A DNA stretch of 64,000 nucleotides. It comes from Thermoguttaceae bacterium (lineage in GTDB: Bacteria > Planctomycetota > Planctomycetia > Pirellulales > Thermoguttaceae). Position numbers and translations under genes: made by a program. Positions 36,015 to 45,698 of the stretch are shown piece after piece. Numbering within the stretch: the first letter of the stretch is position 1; each line of letters starts with the position of its first letter. The DNA lies in NCBI GenBank assembly GCA_017937485.1, contig JAGBDN010000101.1, positions 142,066 to 206,065 of the forward strand, written 5' to 3'. The notes beneath the pieces were generated by a model that was not told where the DNA came from, did not search any database, and worked only from the letters and a program-made list of their open reading frames with translations.

Positions 36015-37430
36015 TTAACGCAAATTAGCGGCGTCGGCGGCGACCGTTTCCGCGAGCGTTTCGGCGATAATTCGGAATCCGCGCTCGACGACGCTTTCCG
36101 CCGCCGAAAAACTAATCCGCAACATTTGCCGCCGATGCGCTTCAAAAATCGGGTCGCGCTCCGCTTTTCCGTCGCCAATTTTCGCGTTTTCGTCGAGTCC
36201 GTAAAAGAACTCGTCGCCGGGAATCGCGAGGACGCCGCGCTCTTTCAAGTTGCGGTAAAGCGTTTTCGAACCGGACTTTAGCTCCGGCGCCCAAAGCCAA
36301 AGGAAGAACGCGCCTTCGCTCGCGTGCAAGCGTCCGTAGACGCCGACTCGCCGCAACTCGTCGAAGAGCAAGTCGACCGCCGCCGCTCGCCGACGCCGGT
36401 AATAAGGCCGAACGATTTCCCGCGACGCCCGCAAAATTTCGCCGGTTTCGTCAAAAAAGGGTTTCGCGATCCGCTGCCCGAGCGCGCCGTTGGCCAAGCC
36501 GACGATCGCGGTGATCGCCGCCAACCGCTCGACGATCTCCTCCGGCGCGACGACGAAGCCGGTTCGCAACCCCGGCAAGCCGATTTTCGACAAGCTGAAC
36601 GTCAAAATCGTTCGCCGCCCCCAAAAAACGGAGTCGAGTTCGCGCTCGTCCTCGACGATTCCCGGGAACGGGCCGCCGTAAGCGGAGTCGACGATCAGCC
36701 AAGCGCCGATTCGCTCCGCCAACGCGTCCAGCCGTTCCAACTCGTTTCGCCGCAAAACGTTGCCGCTCGGGTTCGTCGGTCGGCTGACGAGAATCGCCGC
36801 GACGTCGTTTTCGGCGACCGCCCGTTCTACCGCGTCGAAATCGACGACGTATTTGAAAATTTGCGGATTATCCGGATTAGGAAAGGTGATTTTCGCCGGA
36901 CAAGCGACGAACAAATCGGGCTCGACGCCCATATCGGCGTATCCGACGTACTCGGGCGACGCCGGAATCAAAATTTTGCGCCGCCGACCGTCGCGCGTTC
37001 GCCCGGCCAAGAGGTTCAAGAGGCAAAAGGCGCCGAGTTGCGCCCCGCTAACGACCGCGACGTTTTTCGCCGTTATCGGGAGCCCGAACCGCTCCGCGAA
37101 AAGTCGAGCGAACGCGTCGAGAAACGCCGGGTCGCCCTGCGGCGCGTCGTAACAAACGAGCGCTTTGTCGAACGACGCGCCGTCGGCGAGAAAATCGGCG
37201 GCGCTCTTTCTCCAAAGCGCCTGCATTTCCGGAATCGCCGCCGGGTTCCCGCCCCCGAGCGCGAGCAAGTCGGGCCGGAGCGCGACCGCTTCGCCAATGT
37301 CGTTCATCAGGTCGAGAATCCCGCTTTGCCCGGAGAGTTTTTCGCCGAAAATCGACAAATCGAGCCCCGCTTTCGCTTCCGCGCCGCTCATTTTCCCCGT
37401 CAAATCCGCAACATCCGTTAAATTCGTCAA
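36015..37430 (-). CDS. avtA: Valine-pyruvate aminotransferase (AvtA-like)
   Basis: 471 residues, fold-type I PLP enzyme. The start used is TTG at 37430, with GAGGAG ten bases upstream; an ATG 13 codons later has only a weak site. It follows the AvtA pattern: LSIFGEKLSGQSGILDLMNDIGEA, LGGGNPAAIPEM, CYDAPQGDPAFLDAF, ILIPASPEYVGYAD, SRPTNPSGNV, IVDSAYGGPFPGI, the PLP lysine in SLSKIGLPGLRTGF, and EGAFFLWLW. The enzyme interconverts valine/alanine with their keto acids. It is a single gene. Residues 120-130 and the C-terminus are a little longer than in E. coli. Confidence 0.9.
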   Translation of the reverse strand: MTNLTDVADLTGKMSGAEAKAGLDLSIFGEKLSGQSGILDLMNDIGEAVALRPDLLALGGGNPAAIPEMQALWRKSAADFLADGASFDKALVCYDAPQGDPAFLDAFARLFAERFGLPITAKNVAVVSGAQLGAFCLLNLLAGRTRDGRRRKILIPASPEYVGYADMGVEPDLFVACPAKITFPNPDNPQIFKYVVDFDAVERAVAENDVAAILVSRPTNPSGNVLRRNELERLDALAERIGAWLIVDSAYGGPFPGIVEDERELDSVFWGRRTILTFSLSKIGLPGLRTGFVVAPEEIVERLAAITAIVGLANGALGQRIAKPFFDETGEILRASREIVRPYYRRRRAAAVDLLFDELRRVGVYGRLHASEGAFFLWLWAPELKSGSKTLYRNLKERGVLAIPGDEFFYGLDENAKIGDGKAERDPIFEAHRRQMLRISFSAAESVVERGFRIIAETLAETVAADAANLR

Positions 37431-37662
37431 AACTCGCGCTCTCCTCTCGTCGCGCTTTCTTTCTTAATCGCTTGTCTAAAGCCGTCAATCCAATAAAATC
37501 GTTAAATGCGTCAAAAACTCTAACAACGACGCTCGCCAACGCGCCCGCTCCAAACCGCCGAGCGGCGCCGTCGACGCCCCAAGCGTTCGAACGACGTCCC
37601 CCCAACCGTTTAGCGCCGCCCGTTAAAATCGCGTTAATCGCTAAAAACGCCAAAATAACGCT

Positions 37663-39453
37663 TCATTTTTCAATCCAACGCGACCGAATCAACCGATTCG
37701 CGCTTTCCGGCGTCCAAGTCGCGGCGCTTTCGTCGTCGAAAACGCTTTCGACGGCGTTCGGCGAGTTCGCGTCGGGCGGCTCGACGACGGTAAAAATCCG
37801 GTTGAATCGGTCGAACCCGCGACTCATAAAGTCGGTCGACTCCGGCGAATGATCGAGCCCGAACGCGTGTCCAAGTTCGTGCAGTCCCGCCCCAAGCGTC
37901 GACGCGGTCAGCGCCCAACGCGTTCGGCGGAACCCGGAGTCGGCGGCGAAATCTTCCGAAATCGGTCGGGCGTCCGCGAACGCGTCGGCGACGTCGACCA
38001 ACGAATCGGGCCAAGAAAAAAGCGTCGACGCGTCGAGCGCCGCGACCGAACCGCCCCCGAGCGCGACTCGCGCCCAAGTCGAGCCGGGTTTTCCCCGTTC
38101 CGCAATTCCCCCAACCGCGCCGTTTTTTCCCGTCGCGCCGCTTTGCTCAGACGCCCTATCTTGCTCAGCCGTTCCGCTTTGTCCGGCCGTTTCGCTTTGC
38201 TCGACCGTCGTATTTTTAACCGTCGCTTCCTCGTCGCCGGACGCCGTCGTTTTGCCGGGCGCGCCGATCGTTGAAATCGTTAAAAACGCTTTTATCCGTT
38301 CTTCTTCCGCCTTTTTGGCCGCCGCAAGCGCCCTATTTTGCGCTGTTTCGCTATTTTCCGCCCCCTCATCGACCGCGACGCCCGTTTCCGCCGCCTCCGT
38401 TTCGCTCAATTTCCGAGCGAACGCGACCGAAACGAAGTAGCGCGCAAGTTCGTTCGCCAAATTCGACGCTTCGATCTCCCGATAAATCGCCCGGAACCGC
38501 TCCGTTTCGGAAAGCGCCGCGTATTCGGCCGCCGTTTTTTCGCCGCGCAAGACCCAAACGACCGGGTCGCCCGCCTCGTCGAGTTCGAGCGAAAAGGTTC
38601 GACGCCCGTATCCGGCGTCGTTCAGCCGCTCGGCGGTCGCCGTTTGCCAAAGAAGCGCGGCGGTTCCGATTTTCGCTCGAAAATTATTCGACGTTTTTTC
38701 GGCGGTTCGCGCGCTTTCCGCCGACGATTCGCCCGGCGCAACCGCTTTAACCGCTTCATTTGGCGCGACCGTTTTATCTTGCGCAACTCGCTCAACTTCC
38801 GCCGCGCCCGCCGCTTTGGAACCGCCCGTTAAAACCGCTTTCTTCCCCCCAATGTTCCCATTTTTCGTTATTTCCGTTTGAGCGTTCGTCCAAAAATCGG
38901 GCGTCGCGAACGTTTCGTCGCCAGTTGAATCGACGAAGTAAATCAGCCGAACAAAACGCGGATTATCGTCGGGGCGCCGCGTCAAAAGAAAGTCGATTCG
39001 CGACTCGCCGACCGCCGGCGTCAGCCGGTTTTCGCCGGGAACCAACTCGACGAGAACCTTGAACCGCCCCGCGACGACCGGCGCCCGCGTTACCCGAGTC
39101 GGTCGCGACGACGACAAATTCTCGACGACGACCGTCCCCCGCTCGACGCCCGGCGCCGTTCCCCGTAAAAGCGCGACCGAATACGAAACCGCTTCGCCGC
39201 TCGTAAAGTTCTCGATTCGAATCGGTTCCGTCGGCGACGTCGCATCGTCATTTCCGTCTGAAACGCCGTCCGTCGCGTCGACGCTCTTCTCGCCGACGTT
39301 CTTGTCGCCAATCTCGCCGCCGTCAAGAAAACGCGTCGCCGCGTCGGCGCGAACGCCGTCGAGTTCGTTCCCGACGACGCTTGCGACCGACGCGACGAGC
39401 GCCAAAACCGCGACGCAAACGCTTACGCCGCTTAACGTTGCGCGTCGAGTCAT
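37663..39453 (-). CDS. Secreted zinc metalloprotease, PF12044-like
   Basis: 596 residues; the ATG at 39453 is preceded by GAGGAGAA and overlaps the stop of cstA in ATGA. A signal peptide covers about residues 5-27. The catalytic part is at the C-terminus: HELGHAFGLDH (H525, E526, H529, H535) followed by DFMSRGFDRFNRIF, which contains the Met turn and the RGFD-x-x-NR signature I associate with the PF12044 Metallopep family. The middle region is interrupted by Ser/Thr/Glu-rich low-complexity runs (about 200-260 and 355-440). Coupling to a CstA-type peptide importer suggests a link between proteolysis outside the cell and uptake. Confidence 0.75.
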   Translation of the reverse strand: MTRRATLSGVSVCVAVLALVASVASVVGNELDGVRADAATRFLDGGEIGDKNVGEKSVDATDGVSDGNDDATSPTEPIRIENFTSGEAVSYSVALLRGTAPGVERGTVVVENLSSSRPTRVTRAPVVAGRFKVLVELVPGENRLTPAVGESRIDFLLTRRPDDNPRFVRLIYFVDSTGDETFATPDFWTNAQTEITKNGNIGGKKAVLTGGSKAAGAAEVERVAQDKTVAPNEAVKAVAPGESSAESARTAEKTSNNFRAKIGTAALLWQTATAERLNDAGYGRRTFSLELDEAGDPVVWVLRGEKTAAEYAALSETERFRAIYREIEASNLANELARYFVSVAFARKLSETEAAETGVAVDEGAENSETAQNRALAAAKKAEEERIKAFLTISTIGAPGKTTASGDEEATVKNTTVEQSETAGQSGTAEQDRASEQSGATGKNGAVGGIAERGKPGSTWARVALGGGSVAALDASTLFSWPDSLVDVADAFADARPISEDFAADSGFRRTRWALTASTLGAGLHELGHAFGLDHSPESTDFMSRGFDRFNRIFTVVEPPDANSPNAVESVFDDESAATWTPESANRLIRSRWIEK

Positions 39454-40985
39454 TTCTCCTCGGCGATTTCCCGAACGACGGTTTCCGGCGGCGTTCCGTC
39501 GAGCGGCGCTTCGAGTTCCATCGGCGCTTCCAGCTCGACGTTTCCAGCCTTCGCGAAACGCAACCCGCGCCAAACGCTCCAACCGATAAAGACGAGCGTT
39601 ACAACCGCCGCCAACGCGTACGCGACCGGAAGCTCCAACCCGAAGCCGGTCGGGCCGCCGTGCGCCGTCGACGTCCACAAGATGTAACTAACGACGACGA
39701 ACGTCATGAACGCGCCCGGAACCGCCGCGATCCAACCTTGTTTCTTCAAGCCGTAAAGCCAAGCCGCGCCCGCCGCAAGAGTCGACGCCGCAAGGACTTG
39801 GTTCCCCCAAGCGAAGTAGTTCCAAAGTTTGCCGAACGACGCCGCGTTTTGGTTCGACCACCAAAGAAGGGCGCAAATCGCCGCGATAATCGGCGCGCAA
39901 ATCGCCAACCGTTTCGAAATCGGTTTTTGGTCGATTTTCATCATTTCCGCGAGCGTCAGGCGCATGCTCCGCATCGCGGTGTCTCCGGAGGTGATCGCCA
40001 GCACGACGACCGCGACGACCGTCGTTTTCCCGAGCCAAGAGCCGAGAAAATCTTCGGTAATCTTTGCCAACACGAGGTTTGGATTCTCCGCCATCAGCGC
40101 CGGAACCTTGTTGTAAATCGCGAGCGCGGCGCCGGCCCAAACCATCGCGATCACGCCTTCGAGAACCATCATCCCGTAAAACGACGAGCGCGCTTGCCGT
40201 TCCGTCTTCATCGTGCGGGCGATGATCGGCGCCTGCGTCGCGTGAAATCCGGACAAAATCCCGCAGGCAATCGTTACAAAGAGACACGGAATAATCGGTT
40301 GCGTCAGTTTGCCCGCCTTAAACGCCTCCGACTCTTGCAGAATCGACGCGTCGCCGAAGCCGCGAATCAACAACGCGACCAAAAGCGCGCCGCTTCCGAC
40401 AAGCAGAACGCCGCCGAAAATCGGATAAAGTTTGCCGATGATCTTGTCGACCGGAAACATCGTCGCGACAACATAATAGAGGAAAATCGCCCCGACCGCG
40501 CCCCAAAAGAACGGAATGTCCGGCAGAAACGTTTTGTCGATCAGGTTCGCCGGAACGTTGATGAAAACGGCGACGACCAACGCGAGCAGAAAGACGGTAA
40601 AAGCGGAGAACGCGCGGTAATAAACGGCGCCAAGCGTCAACTTAATGAAATACGGCAGGTTCGCGCCCCGGTTGCGCAGCGACGCCATCCCGGCGATAAA
40701 GTCGTGCGTCGCGCCGCCGATAATGTTCCCGATCGGAATCAGCAGAAAGACGATCGCGCCGAACTTAATTCCCGCGATCACGCCGATTACCGGCCCGACG
40801 CCCGCGATGTTCAGCAGCTGAATCAGCATATTTTTCCAGTGCGGCAAAACGACGTAGTCGACGCCGTCCGCCTGTTGAATCGCCGGAGTAACGCGATCGT
40901 CCGGCCCCAAAACTTTTTCGACAAAACGGCCGTAAGTCAAGTAACCGACGACCAATAGAACGATTCCCGTCAAAAACAGAAGCAT
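39450..40985 (-). CDS. CstA-family carbon starvation protein (peptide/pyruvate transporter)
   Basis: 511 residues with about 14 membrane helices. CstA signatures: GRFVEKVLGPDDRVTPAIQQADGVDYV, the invariant ...NIIGGATHDFIAGMASLR, FSGFHATQAPIIARTM and TSGDTAMRSMRLTLAEM. It is the shorter form of the family. AGAGGA precedes the ATG, and a promoter lies 131 bases upstream. CstA proteins import peptides or pyruvate in starved cells. The stop overlaps the metalloprotease start (ATGA), so the two are made together. Confidence 0.9.
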   Translation of the reverse strand: MLLFLTGIVLLVVGYLTYGRFVEKVLGPDDRVTPAIQQADGVDYVVLPHWKNMLIQLLNIAGVGPVIGVIAGIKFGAIVFLLIPIGNIIGGATHDFIAGMASLRNRGANLPYFIKLTLGAVYYRAFSAFTVFLLALVVAVFINVPANLIDKTFLPDIPFFWGAVGAIFLYYVVATMFPVDKIIGKLYPIFGGVLLVGSGALLVALLIRGFGDASILQESEAFKAGKLTQPIIPCLFVTIACGILSGFHATQAPIIARTMKTERQARSSFYGMMVLEGVIAMVWAGAALAIYNKVPALMAENPNLVLAKITEDFLGSWLGKTTVVAVVVLAITSGDTAMRSMRLTLAEMMKIDQKPISKRLAICAPIIAAICALLWWSNQNAASFGKLWNYFAWGNQVLAASTLAAGAAWLYGLKKQGWIAAVPGAFMTFVVVSYILWTSTAHGGPTGFGLELPVAYALAAVVTLVFIGWSVWRGLRFAKAGNVELEAPMELEAPLDGTPPETVVREIAEEK

Positions 40986-41115
40986 CGTTTTTTCCTCTTT
41001 TTTCTTCGCTTTTTCGGCTCTTTCGAGTCGCCAATCTCAATTTCGAAACGATGAAGCGTTCGCGACCTCCCTCGCCGCCGCCGAAACGACGCGGAGCGAA
41101 ACGGTCGCTTTCTTT

Positions 41116-41143
41116 ATTTTACCAAGAGACGCCAATTTGACAA
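41116..41143 (-). promoter_or_regulatory. Promoter of the CstA-metalloprotease operon
   Basis: On the minus strand TTGTCA (41138-41143) and TAAAAT (41116-41121) are 16 bases apart. The rest of the 308-bp gap 40986-41293 shows no gene. Confidence 0.6.
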
Positions 41144-41293
41144 GGCGCCCGAAAAAACGTCGAAACCGCCGCCGAACGCCGCGCAAGAAACGCCGAACGG
41201 CGCCGCCTCCGCGTCGAGCGCCAAACTCGAACGCGGAAACGACGCCGCTTTTAACGTCGCTCTAAGCGAAGCCGTTAAAGAACTTCGGCGCTT

Positions 41294-43630
41294 TTACTTC
41301 GCGAACTCTTGCAACTCTTCCGGAATCCAAACCGGGAGGTCTTCGATCGAGTCGCGGGCCGCTTGCGAGGTCGGAACGCCCCACAATTCGAAGAACGGGC
41401 CGAGGTTTTTGCCGGTATTGCGCGACATACGCACCATCCATTGGTCGCGTTTTTCGTCGTCGTTTTTCGGCAGTTCGGCTTGCGGCGCCTTGCGATACTC
41501 GTCGACGGAGCGGATAAACGGTTCCCAACCAAAGGCTTCGAGCATTTGGACGGTCATTCCGAGCGCGAGGAACGGGTCGGACTTCCAAACGTCGAACGAG
41601 CGGCCTTCTTTTTCGACGTAACGCTTGAACCGCTTGACGCGAGCCTCTTTCCCGATGGCGCCCGGGCGCGAATCCGCCGCGGCGATACCGTTCAATTTCT
41701 CCATAACGTAAAGCGTGAAGTAGTTGACGGTTACCTCGGTCGTTCCTTGGAACGTCCAGTGTCCGGATTGGTGGTTGTGCCCGAACTCGTGATAGAAGCC
41801 CCAGTTCCCTTGCGTCTTCAATTTTTGGGCGTCGGCGAGGTCGTTTTGGACGTCCATCCAGGTCATCACCGGATAGCCGGAGTGCATATAACCGGCCGAA
41901 ATTTGGCGGTCGCAACAGATGCGTTCCGGACGGTCGCGACGCATCGGGGTCGACGCAAACTCGGCGATGTAGTCGAGCGCGGCGTCCCAAACCATCATAA
42001 GTTCTTGCGGATTATCGAGTTTGCGAATGACCGACGACGGGAGCGTAACGATAACGTTCGTCCCTTGCAGTTCGGCCCAAGGCGCCGGATATTCGCGAAT
42101 CTTCTTCCATTCCTCGAGCGAGGTTTCGCCGCGGACGAACCAAGGCGCCTTCACCGCGCCGGAGATTTCGACTTCGATTTCGCCCAAACCGGCGCCTTCA
42201 ATTCCGCGCGGAACGACGACGTAAACCGGGCCGCCAAACGGGTTGGCGATTTCCATTTCCGGCGATTTCAGCGTTTTTTCGAGCGCGATTTCCGGGTAGC
42301 GCGTCCAACTGTTGAGATGCCAGTTCTTATCGCGGTGCGCCCCAATGCGGATTTTCAGTTGACGCGGGAGCTTTTTAAAGGTCGCTTCGTCGACGCGAAC
42401 GGTAATCTTTTCGCCCGGCGCGGCGTAAAGCCCGGTCGTGTTCCAGTCCGGAACGCCGGTCTTAATCGCGACTTTAACGCCTTGCAAACGCTCGGCTTCC
42501 GACGGAACCGGGCCCGGGAAATCTTGCGACGCGGCGAGCGCCGGCACGTCGTCGGCGTCGGTCGTCCCGTCCATTTGCCCGGCGATATATTGGTCGGTTT
42601 GAATCGCGATCGTCAAGCGAGCCAAGAGATTGTCGCTCTTGATCGGCGCTTTTTCGGTCGGAACGATTTCGTCGCCGCCGGACGCCAAGCGTTCGAACGC
42701 GCCGCGTTTTTCCTTCGGGAGGTGGCGATACGTCAACGAAGCCGTCGACGAAATTTGACGCAACGTCGCCGCGTCGGTTGCCGCAAGTTCTTTTTCCGCG
42801 ACGTCTTTCGAAGCGCCGATTTTATCGACGAAACGGACGACTTCGCCGCCGGACGCAAATTGCGGAATCGCGGTCTTTACGTTATACTCGTTCGCGCCGA
42901 CCGGATCGACCGAGCCGTCCGCCCAAGCGAGTTCGACGCCGTGTTTCGTAAAGCTAGCGTTCCCGGCGTGATCGGTCAAGAAGTTTTTCCCCGGGTTCAG
43001 TTGAATCCAACCCCAACCAAGCGAACCGCCGACGTAACCGCCGCCGTTCTTGACGACGTCGAGTAGTTTGTCAAATTGCTCTTTCGGAATGTTCGCGGCC
43101 GGGCCGAACATCACGTCGAACGAGGCCGGAACCTTGTCGACCGAGACGGCGTTAAAACCTTCCTTTTTCAAGAGTTCCGCCGTCGCCGGATTGCGCCAAA
43201 CGGCGACGCGAATATCGGCGTTTTTCTTGTCGGCGTCCGCGCCCGCCGCCCAACGGACGACGTTCGCAACAAAACGTTGCGTCGACGCCGTCTCGGCGAT
43301 TTTATCGGCGTTGCAATAACCGTCGTGTCCGAAAACGACAACGCGTCCCTTCTCCGCAAACGCCGCCGCGACAAGGGGTTGCATAACGCCTTTTTCGTAT
43401 TCGCCGACGACGACCGGGAACGCCGAATCGCCGAGCGCGACGACCGGCCCCGGCGCCCCGCTCTTAATAATCGTATCGACGCCGTCGGTCATCGCCGCGA
43501 TCGCCGCCGCTTTATCTTCTTCGCTCGCAACGGGATTCGCCGCAAAAAGCGACGCCGCGCCGCAGAAAACCGCGCTCAGCGTCAACGCCGAAACGCCGAA
43601 CGCCCGCAGTCCAAACTCGTTAATTTTCAT
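41294..43630 (-). CDS. Secreted M60 (enhancin/mucinase) metalloprotease
   Basis: 778 residues with a signal peptide (1-30). The N-terminal 300 residues resemble a glutamine-amidotransferase-like/ThuA-type domain (GDSAFPVVVGEY, VVVFGHDGYCN, NGGGYVGGSLGWGW), as often found before M60. The M60 core has IRIGAHRDKNWHLNSWTRYPEI and the zinc motif HEFGHNHQSGHW (H614, E615, H618) followed by GTTEVTVNYFTLYVMEKLNG with the distal Glu. M60 enzymes cut O-glycosylated mucin-like proteins. This is the strongest sign of life on animal mucus or similar glycoproteins. A single gene; no sugar-binding module is evident. Confidence 0.9.
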   Translation of the reverse strand: MKINEFGLRAFGVSALTLSAVFCGAASLFAANPVASEEDKAAAIAAMTDGVDTIIKSGAPGPVVALGDSAFPVVVGEYEKGVMQPLVAAAFAEKGRVVVFGHDGYCNADKIAETASTQRFVANVVRWAAGADADKKNADIRVAVWRNPATAELLKKEGFNAVSVDKVPASFDVMFGPAANIPKEQFDKLLDVVKNGGGYVGGSLGWGWIQLNPGKNFLTDHAGNASFTKHGVELAWADGSVDPVGANEYNVKTAIPQFASGGEVVRFVDKIGASKDVAEKELAATDAATLRQISSTASLTYRHLPKEKRGAFERLASGGDEIVPTEKAPIKSDNLLARLTIAIQTDQYIAGQMDGTTDADDVPALAASQDFPGPVPSEAERLQGVKVAIKTGVPDWNTTGLYAAPGEKITVRVDEATFKKLPRQLKIRIGAHRDKNWHLNSWTRYPEIALEKTLKSPEMEIANPFGGPVYVVVPRGIEGAGLGEIEVEISGAVKAPWFVRGETSLEEWKKIREYPAPWAELQGTNVIVTLPSSVIRKLDNPQELMMVWDAALDYIAEFASTPMRRDRPERICCDRQISAGYMHSGYPVMTWMDVQNDLADAQKLKTQGNWGFYHEFGHNHQSGHWTFQGTTEVTVNYFTLYVMEKLNGIAAADSRPGAIGKEARVKRFKRYVEKEGRSFDVWKSDPFLALGMTVQMLEAFGWEPFIRSVDEYRKAPQAELPKNDDEKRDQWMVRMSRNTGKNLGPFFELWGVPTSQAARDSIEDLPVWIPEELQEFAK

Positions 43631-43744
43631 CGAGTTCGCCTCTTTGTAAATCTTGTTGTTTAAAGGTTAACCGAACGCCGACCGAGACGCGCAACCGCCG
43701 ACGCCGTCGTTCGAAATTTTGTCGTTATTCCAACGCGTCGCGAC

Positions 43745-43768
43745 AAGACGCCGCAAACGCGGCGTCTT
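43745..43768. terminator. Possible terminator hairpin
   Basis: A perfect 10-bp stem AAGACGCCGC/GCGGCGTCTT with loop AAAC, just after the zinc-ribbon gene, but with hardly any T-run on either strand. Confidence 0.4.
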
Positions 43769-43780
43769 TCCGAAAGTCGT

Positions 43781-44473
43781 TCAATCGTCGAACGTTCCGA
43801 CCGATTGCGAGTGCGAGTCGAAACTCGTCAAAAACTCGACGACTTCGAGCGCGTCGTCGGTGAAATCGCGGAAGTAAAGTTTGCGAATTTGATCGAGAAT
43901 AAAGCGCTTTTGCGAACCGTTCGGGACGGTCGGAAACTGCGCTTTTTCAAGGATTTCCGTCTCGGAGCGTCCAAGAGCCAGCAAAACGCCGCGCCCGGTC
44001 AAGCTCCAAAAACGCATCGCCTTCAAACGCCGCCCGTTATCCGTCTGCGCGACGCGGCCTTCGGCGAGAACAAACTCGCCCAAATCGGGAATTAACCCCG
44101 GCGAACGCTTGACTTGCGAAAAACCGTTTCCGACGTTGAGCATCCAGCCTTCGCCCGACTTCCAATAAGCGACGAGCTTGTCGCTCCCGACGACGAAGTA
44201 AAGGTCGTCCGGACGCAAACGCCGCATTTTCAAGCCTTCCGTCGCCGGAGCCGCCGCGGCGGACGCCGCGTTCGGAGCGGTCGCCGCCGCGTTTGCCGGG
44301 CGCGCTTGCGACTGTTCCGCTTTAACCGGTTGCGGTTTCGGCGCTTGCGGTTGCGCCGCCGGTTCGATCAAAATCGGTTGGCGACACTTCGGACAGCGAC
44401 GCGTTTGCCCGCGCAGTTCGTCCTTCGCGTCGATTTTACTTCCGCAACTTCCGCAAATAACCCGAATAGCCAT
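43781..44473 (-). CDS. Zinc-ribbon protein of unknown function
   Basis: 230 residues. The N-terminus is a zinc ribbon (CGSCGSKIDAKDELRGQTRRCPKC, two CxxC pairs), followed by a Pro/Gln/Ala linker (40-80) and a C-terminal domain (80-230) starting KMRRLRPDDLYFVVGSDKLVAYWKSGEGWML. No membrane helix. The layout zinc ribbon, linker, unique domain is frequent in Planctomycetota proteins without known role. AAGGGG precedes the ATG. It stands between the serine hydrolase and the M60 gene on the same strand. Confidence 0.7.
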   Translation of the reverse strand: MAIRVICGSCGSKIDAKDELRGQTRRCPKCRQPILIEPAAQPQAPKPQPVKAEQSQARPANAAATAPNAASAAAAPATEGLKMRRLRPDDLYFVVGSDKLVAYWKSGEGWMLNVGNGFSQVKRSPGLIPDLGEFVLAEGRVAQTDNGRRLKAMRFWSLTGRGVLLALGRSETEILEKAQFPTVPNGSQKRFILDQIRKLYFRDFTDDALEVVEFLTSFDSHSQSVGTFDD

Positions 44474-44636
44474 CGCAATCCCCTTATTTTACCGACTTTA
44501 CGCGTCGGAACGGACGGAAGTCCGCCGACGACGCGCAACTTTCGTTTCTTTAATTTTAACCGTTTCGCGCGATTTTTCAAGCGGTTTCGCGCAAATTTCG
44601 AGCGTATTTTGCCCGACGCGAACGGTCGTTTTCCCG

Positions 44637-45671
44637 TCAACGGTCGTTTTCAGCGAGATAACCTAATATTTCGTCGAGGTTTGCGTCGCAGGAGTGAACG
44701 GCGACGACGCGCTTCGTCTTCATATTAATATACAAAAATTGGCCGCGCATCCCCCCCTTGCCGAACGCAAACCCCGAATCGCCGACCGGATGCAGTTCGA
44801 AACCGCGCTTCAAAACTTCGTCGACCGCCGCTTCCGAAAGGATTCGCTTGCCGTCGTAAACGCCGCGCTGAACGTATGTTACGCCGAGTTTCGCCATATC
44901 CTCGGTCGAAATATACATCCCGGTCGCGCCCATCGGAAAGCCTTGCGGACACTTCGCAAACGCGCATTCGGAAAATTTCATCGGCGCCAACGCCTCGCGG
45001 ATAAGGAAATCGTCGAGCCGCTCGCCCGTTTTTTCGGAAACGATTCGCGAAACCAAGTAAAACGCCGCGTCGCTGTAAACGCTTTTTTCGCCGGGTTTAT
45101 ATTTCAACGGTCGTTCGAGAACAAGGCGCAAATAATCTTGCGACGCCCAGTCGTTCGGATTTTCCGCGTCGATATCGAGGAAGCCGCGCCCAAAACCGAC
45201 GCGGTGCGTCATTACGTCGGAAATCTTGACGTCGCGCCACTTCGGATCGAAGTTTTCCGGGAATTTCGCTTCAAAGATCGGGAAAACCGGGTCGTCGACG
45301 TCGAGAACGCCGCGATCTTGCAGAATCATAACCGCCGTAACCGCAAAGAGTTTTGCGACGGAGTACGTGTTCTGACTCCGCGACGCCGGGCGAACTTGTT
45401 TCGTTCGCGAAACGCCGTCGCAAACTTCGCAAATCGCGTAAACCCGCCCGTCTTTTTCGGCCAGCTCGACCAATTTTTCAAACATCGGTTTCGACGCAGC
45501 GTCGCTCGTTTCCATTTCTTCGTCAACCTCCGAAATCGTCGCGACTTCCGCTCCGCCGTTTTCCGCGTTATCGTCGAACCCGTAAACCGCGCCGACGCCG
45601 TTGTTACTCGCCGTCGCGACGCCGCCGAAAAGCGCGACCGCCAACGCGATTTTTCGCCAATTCGCTTTCAT
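44637..45671 (-). CDS. Serine hydrolase, beta-lactamase/DD-peptidase superfamily
   Basis: 344 residues from the ATG at 45671, which has GGAGAG upstream; a start four codons earlier is possible. Signal peptide about 1-30. Catalytic SxxK is S104-V-A-K107 (TYSVAKLF), the second motif is YSD in KSVYSDAAFYLVS, and a GKGG stretch near the C-terminus may be the third box. These mark the class C beta-lactamase/esterase-like family (PF00144), which acts on peptides, esters or cell-wall stems; nothing indicates antibiotic resistance. It follows the LMW phosphatase by 27 bases, so they probably share a transcript. Confidence 0.85.
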   Translation of the reverse strand: MKANWRKIALAVALFGGVATASNNGVGAVYGFDDNAENGGAEVATISEVDEEMETSDAASKPMFEKLVELAEKDGRVYAICEVCDGVSRTKQVRPASRSQNTYSVAKLFAVTAVMILQDRGVLDVDDPVFPIFEAKFPENFDPKWRDVKISDVMTHRVGFGRGFLDIDAENPNDWASQDYLRLVLERPLKYKPGEKSVYSDAAFYLVSRIVSEKTGERLDDFLIREALAPMKFSECAFAKCPQGFPMGATGMYISTEDMAKLGVTYVQRGVYDGKRILSEAAVDEVLKRGFELHPVGDSGFAFGKGGMRGQFLYINMKTKRVVAVHSCDANLDEILGYLAENDR

Positions 45672-45698
45672 TTTACTCTCCATCGCTTGCTTAAAGCG

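Noticed and set aside
35642..36178. A 178-codon minus-strand gene after avtA
   Set aside because: It overlaps the end of avtA in another frame and shows no family features.
44637..45671. Antibiotic-resistance beta-lactamase
   Set aside because: SxxK and YSD motifs fit the wider serine hydrolase family; nothing specific to lactam resistance is present.
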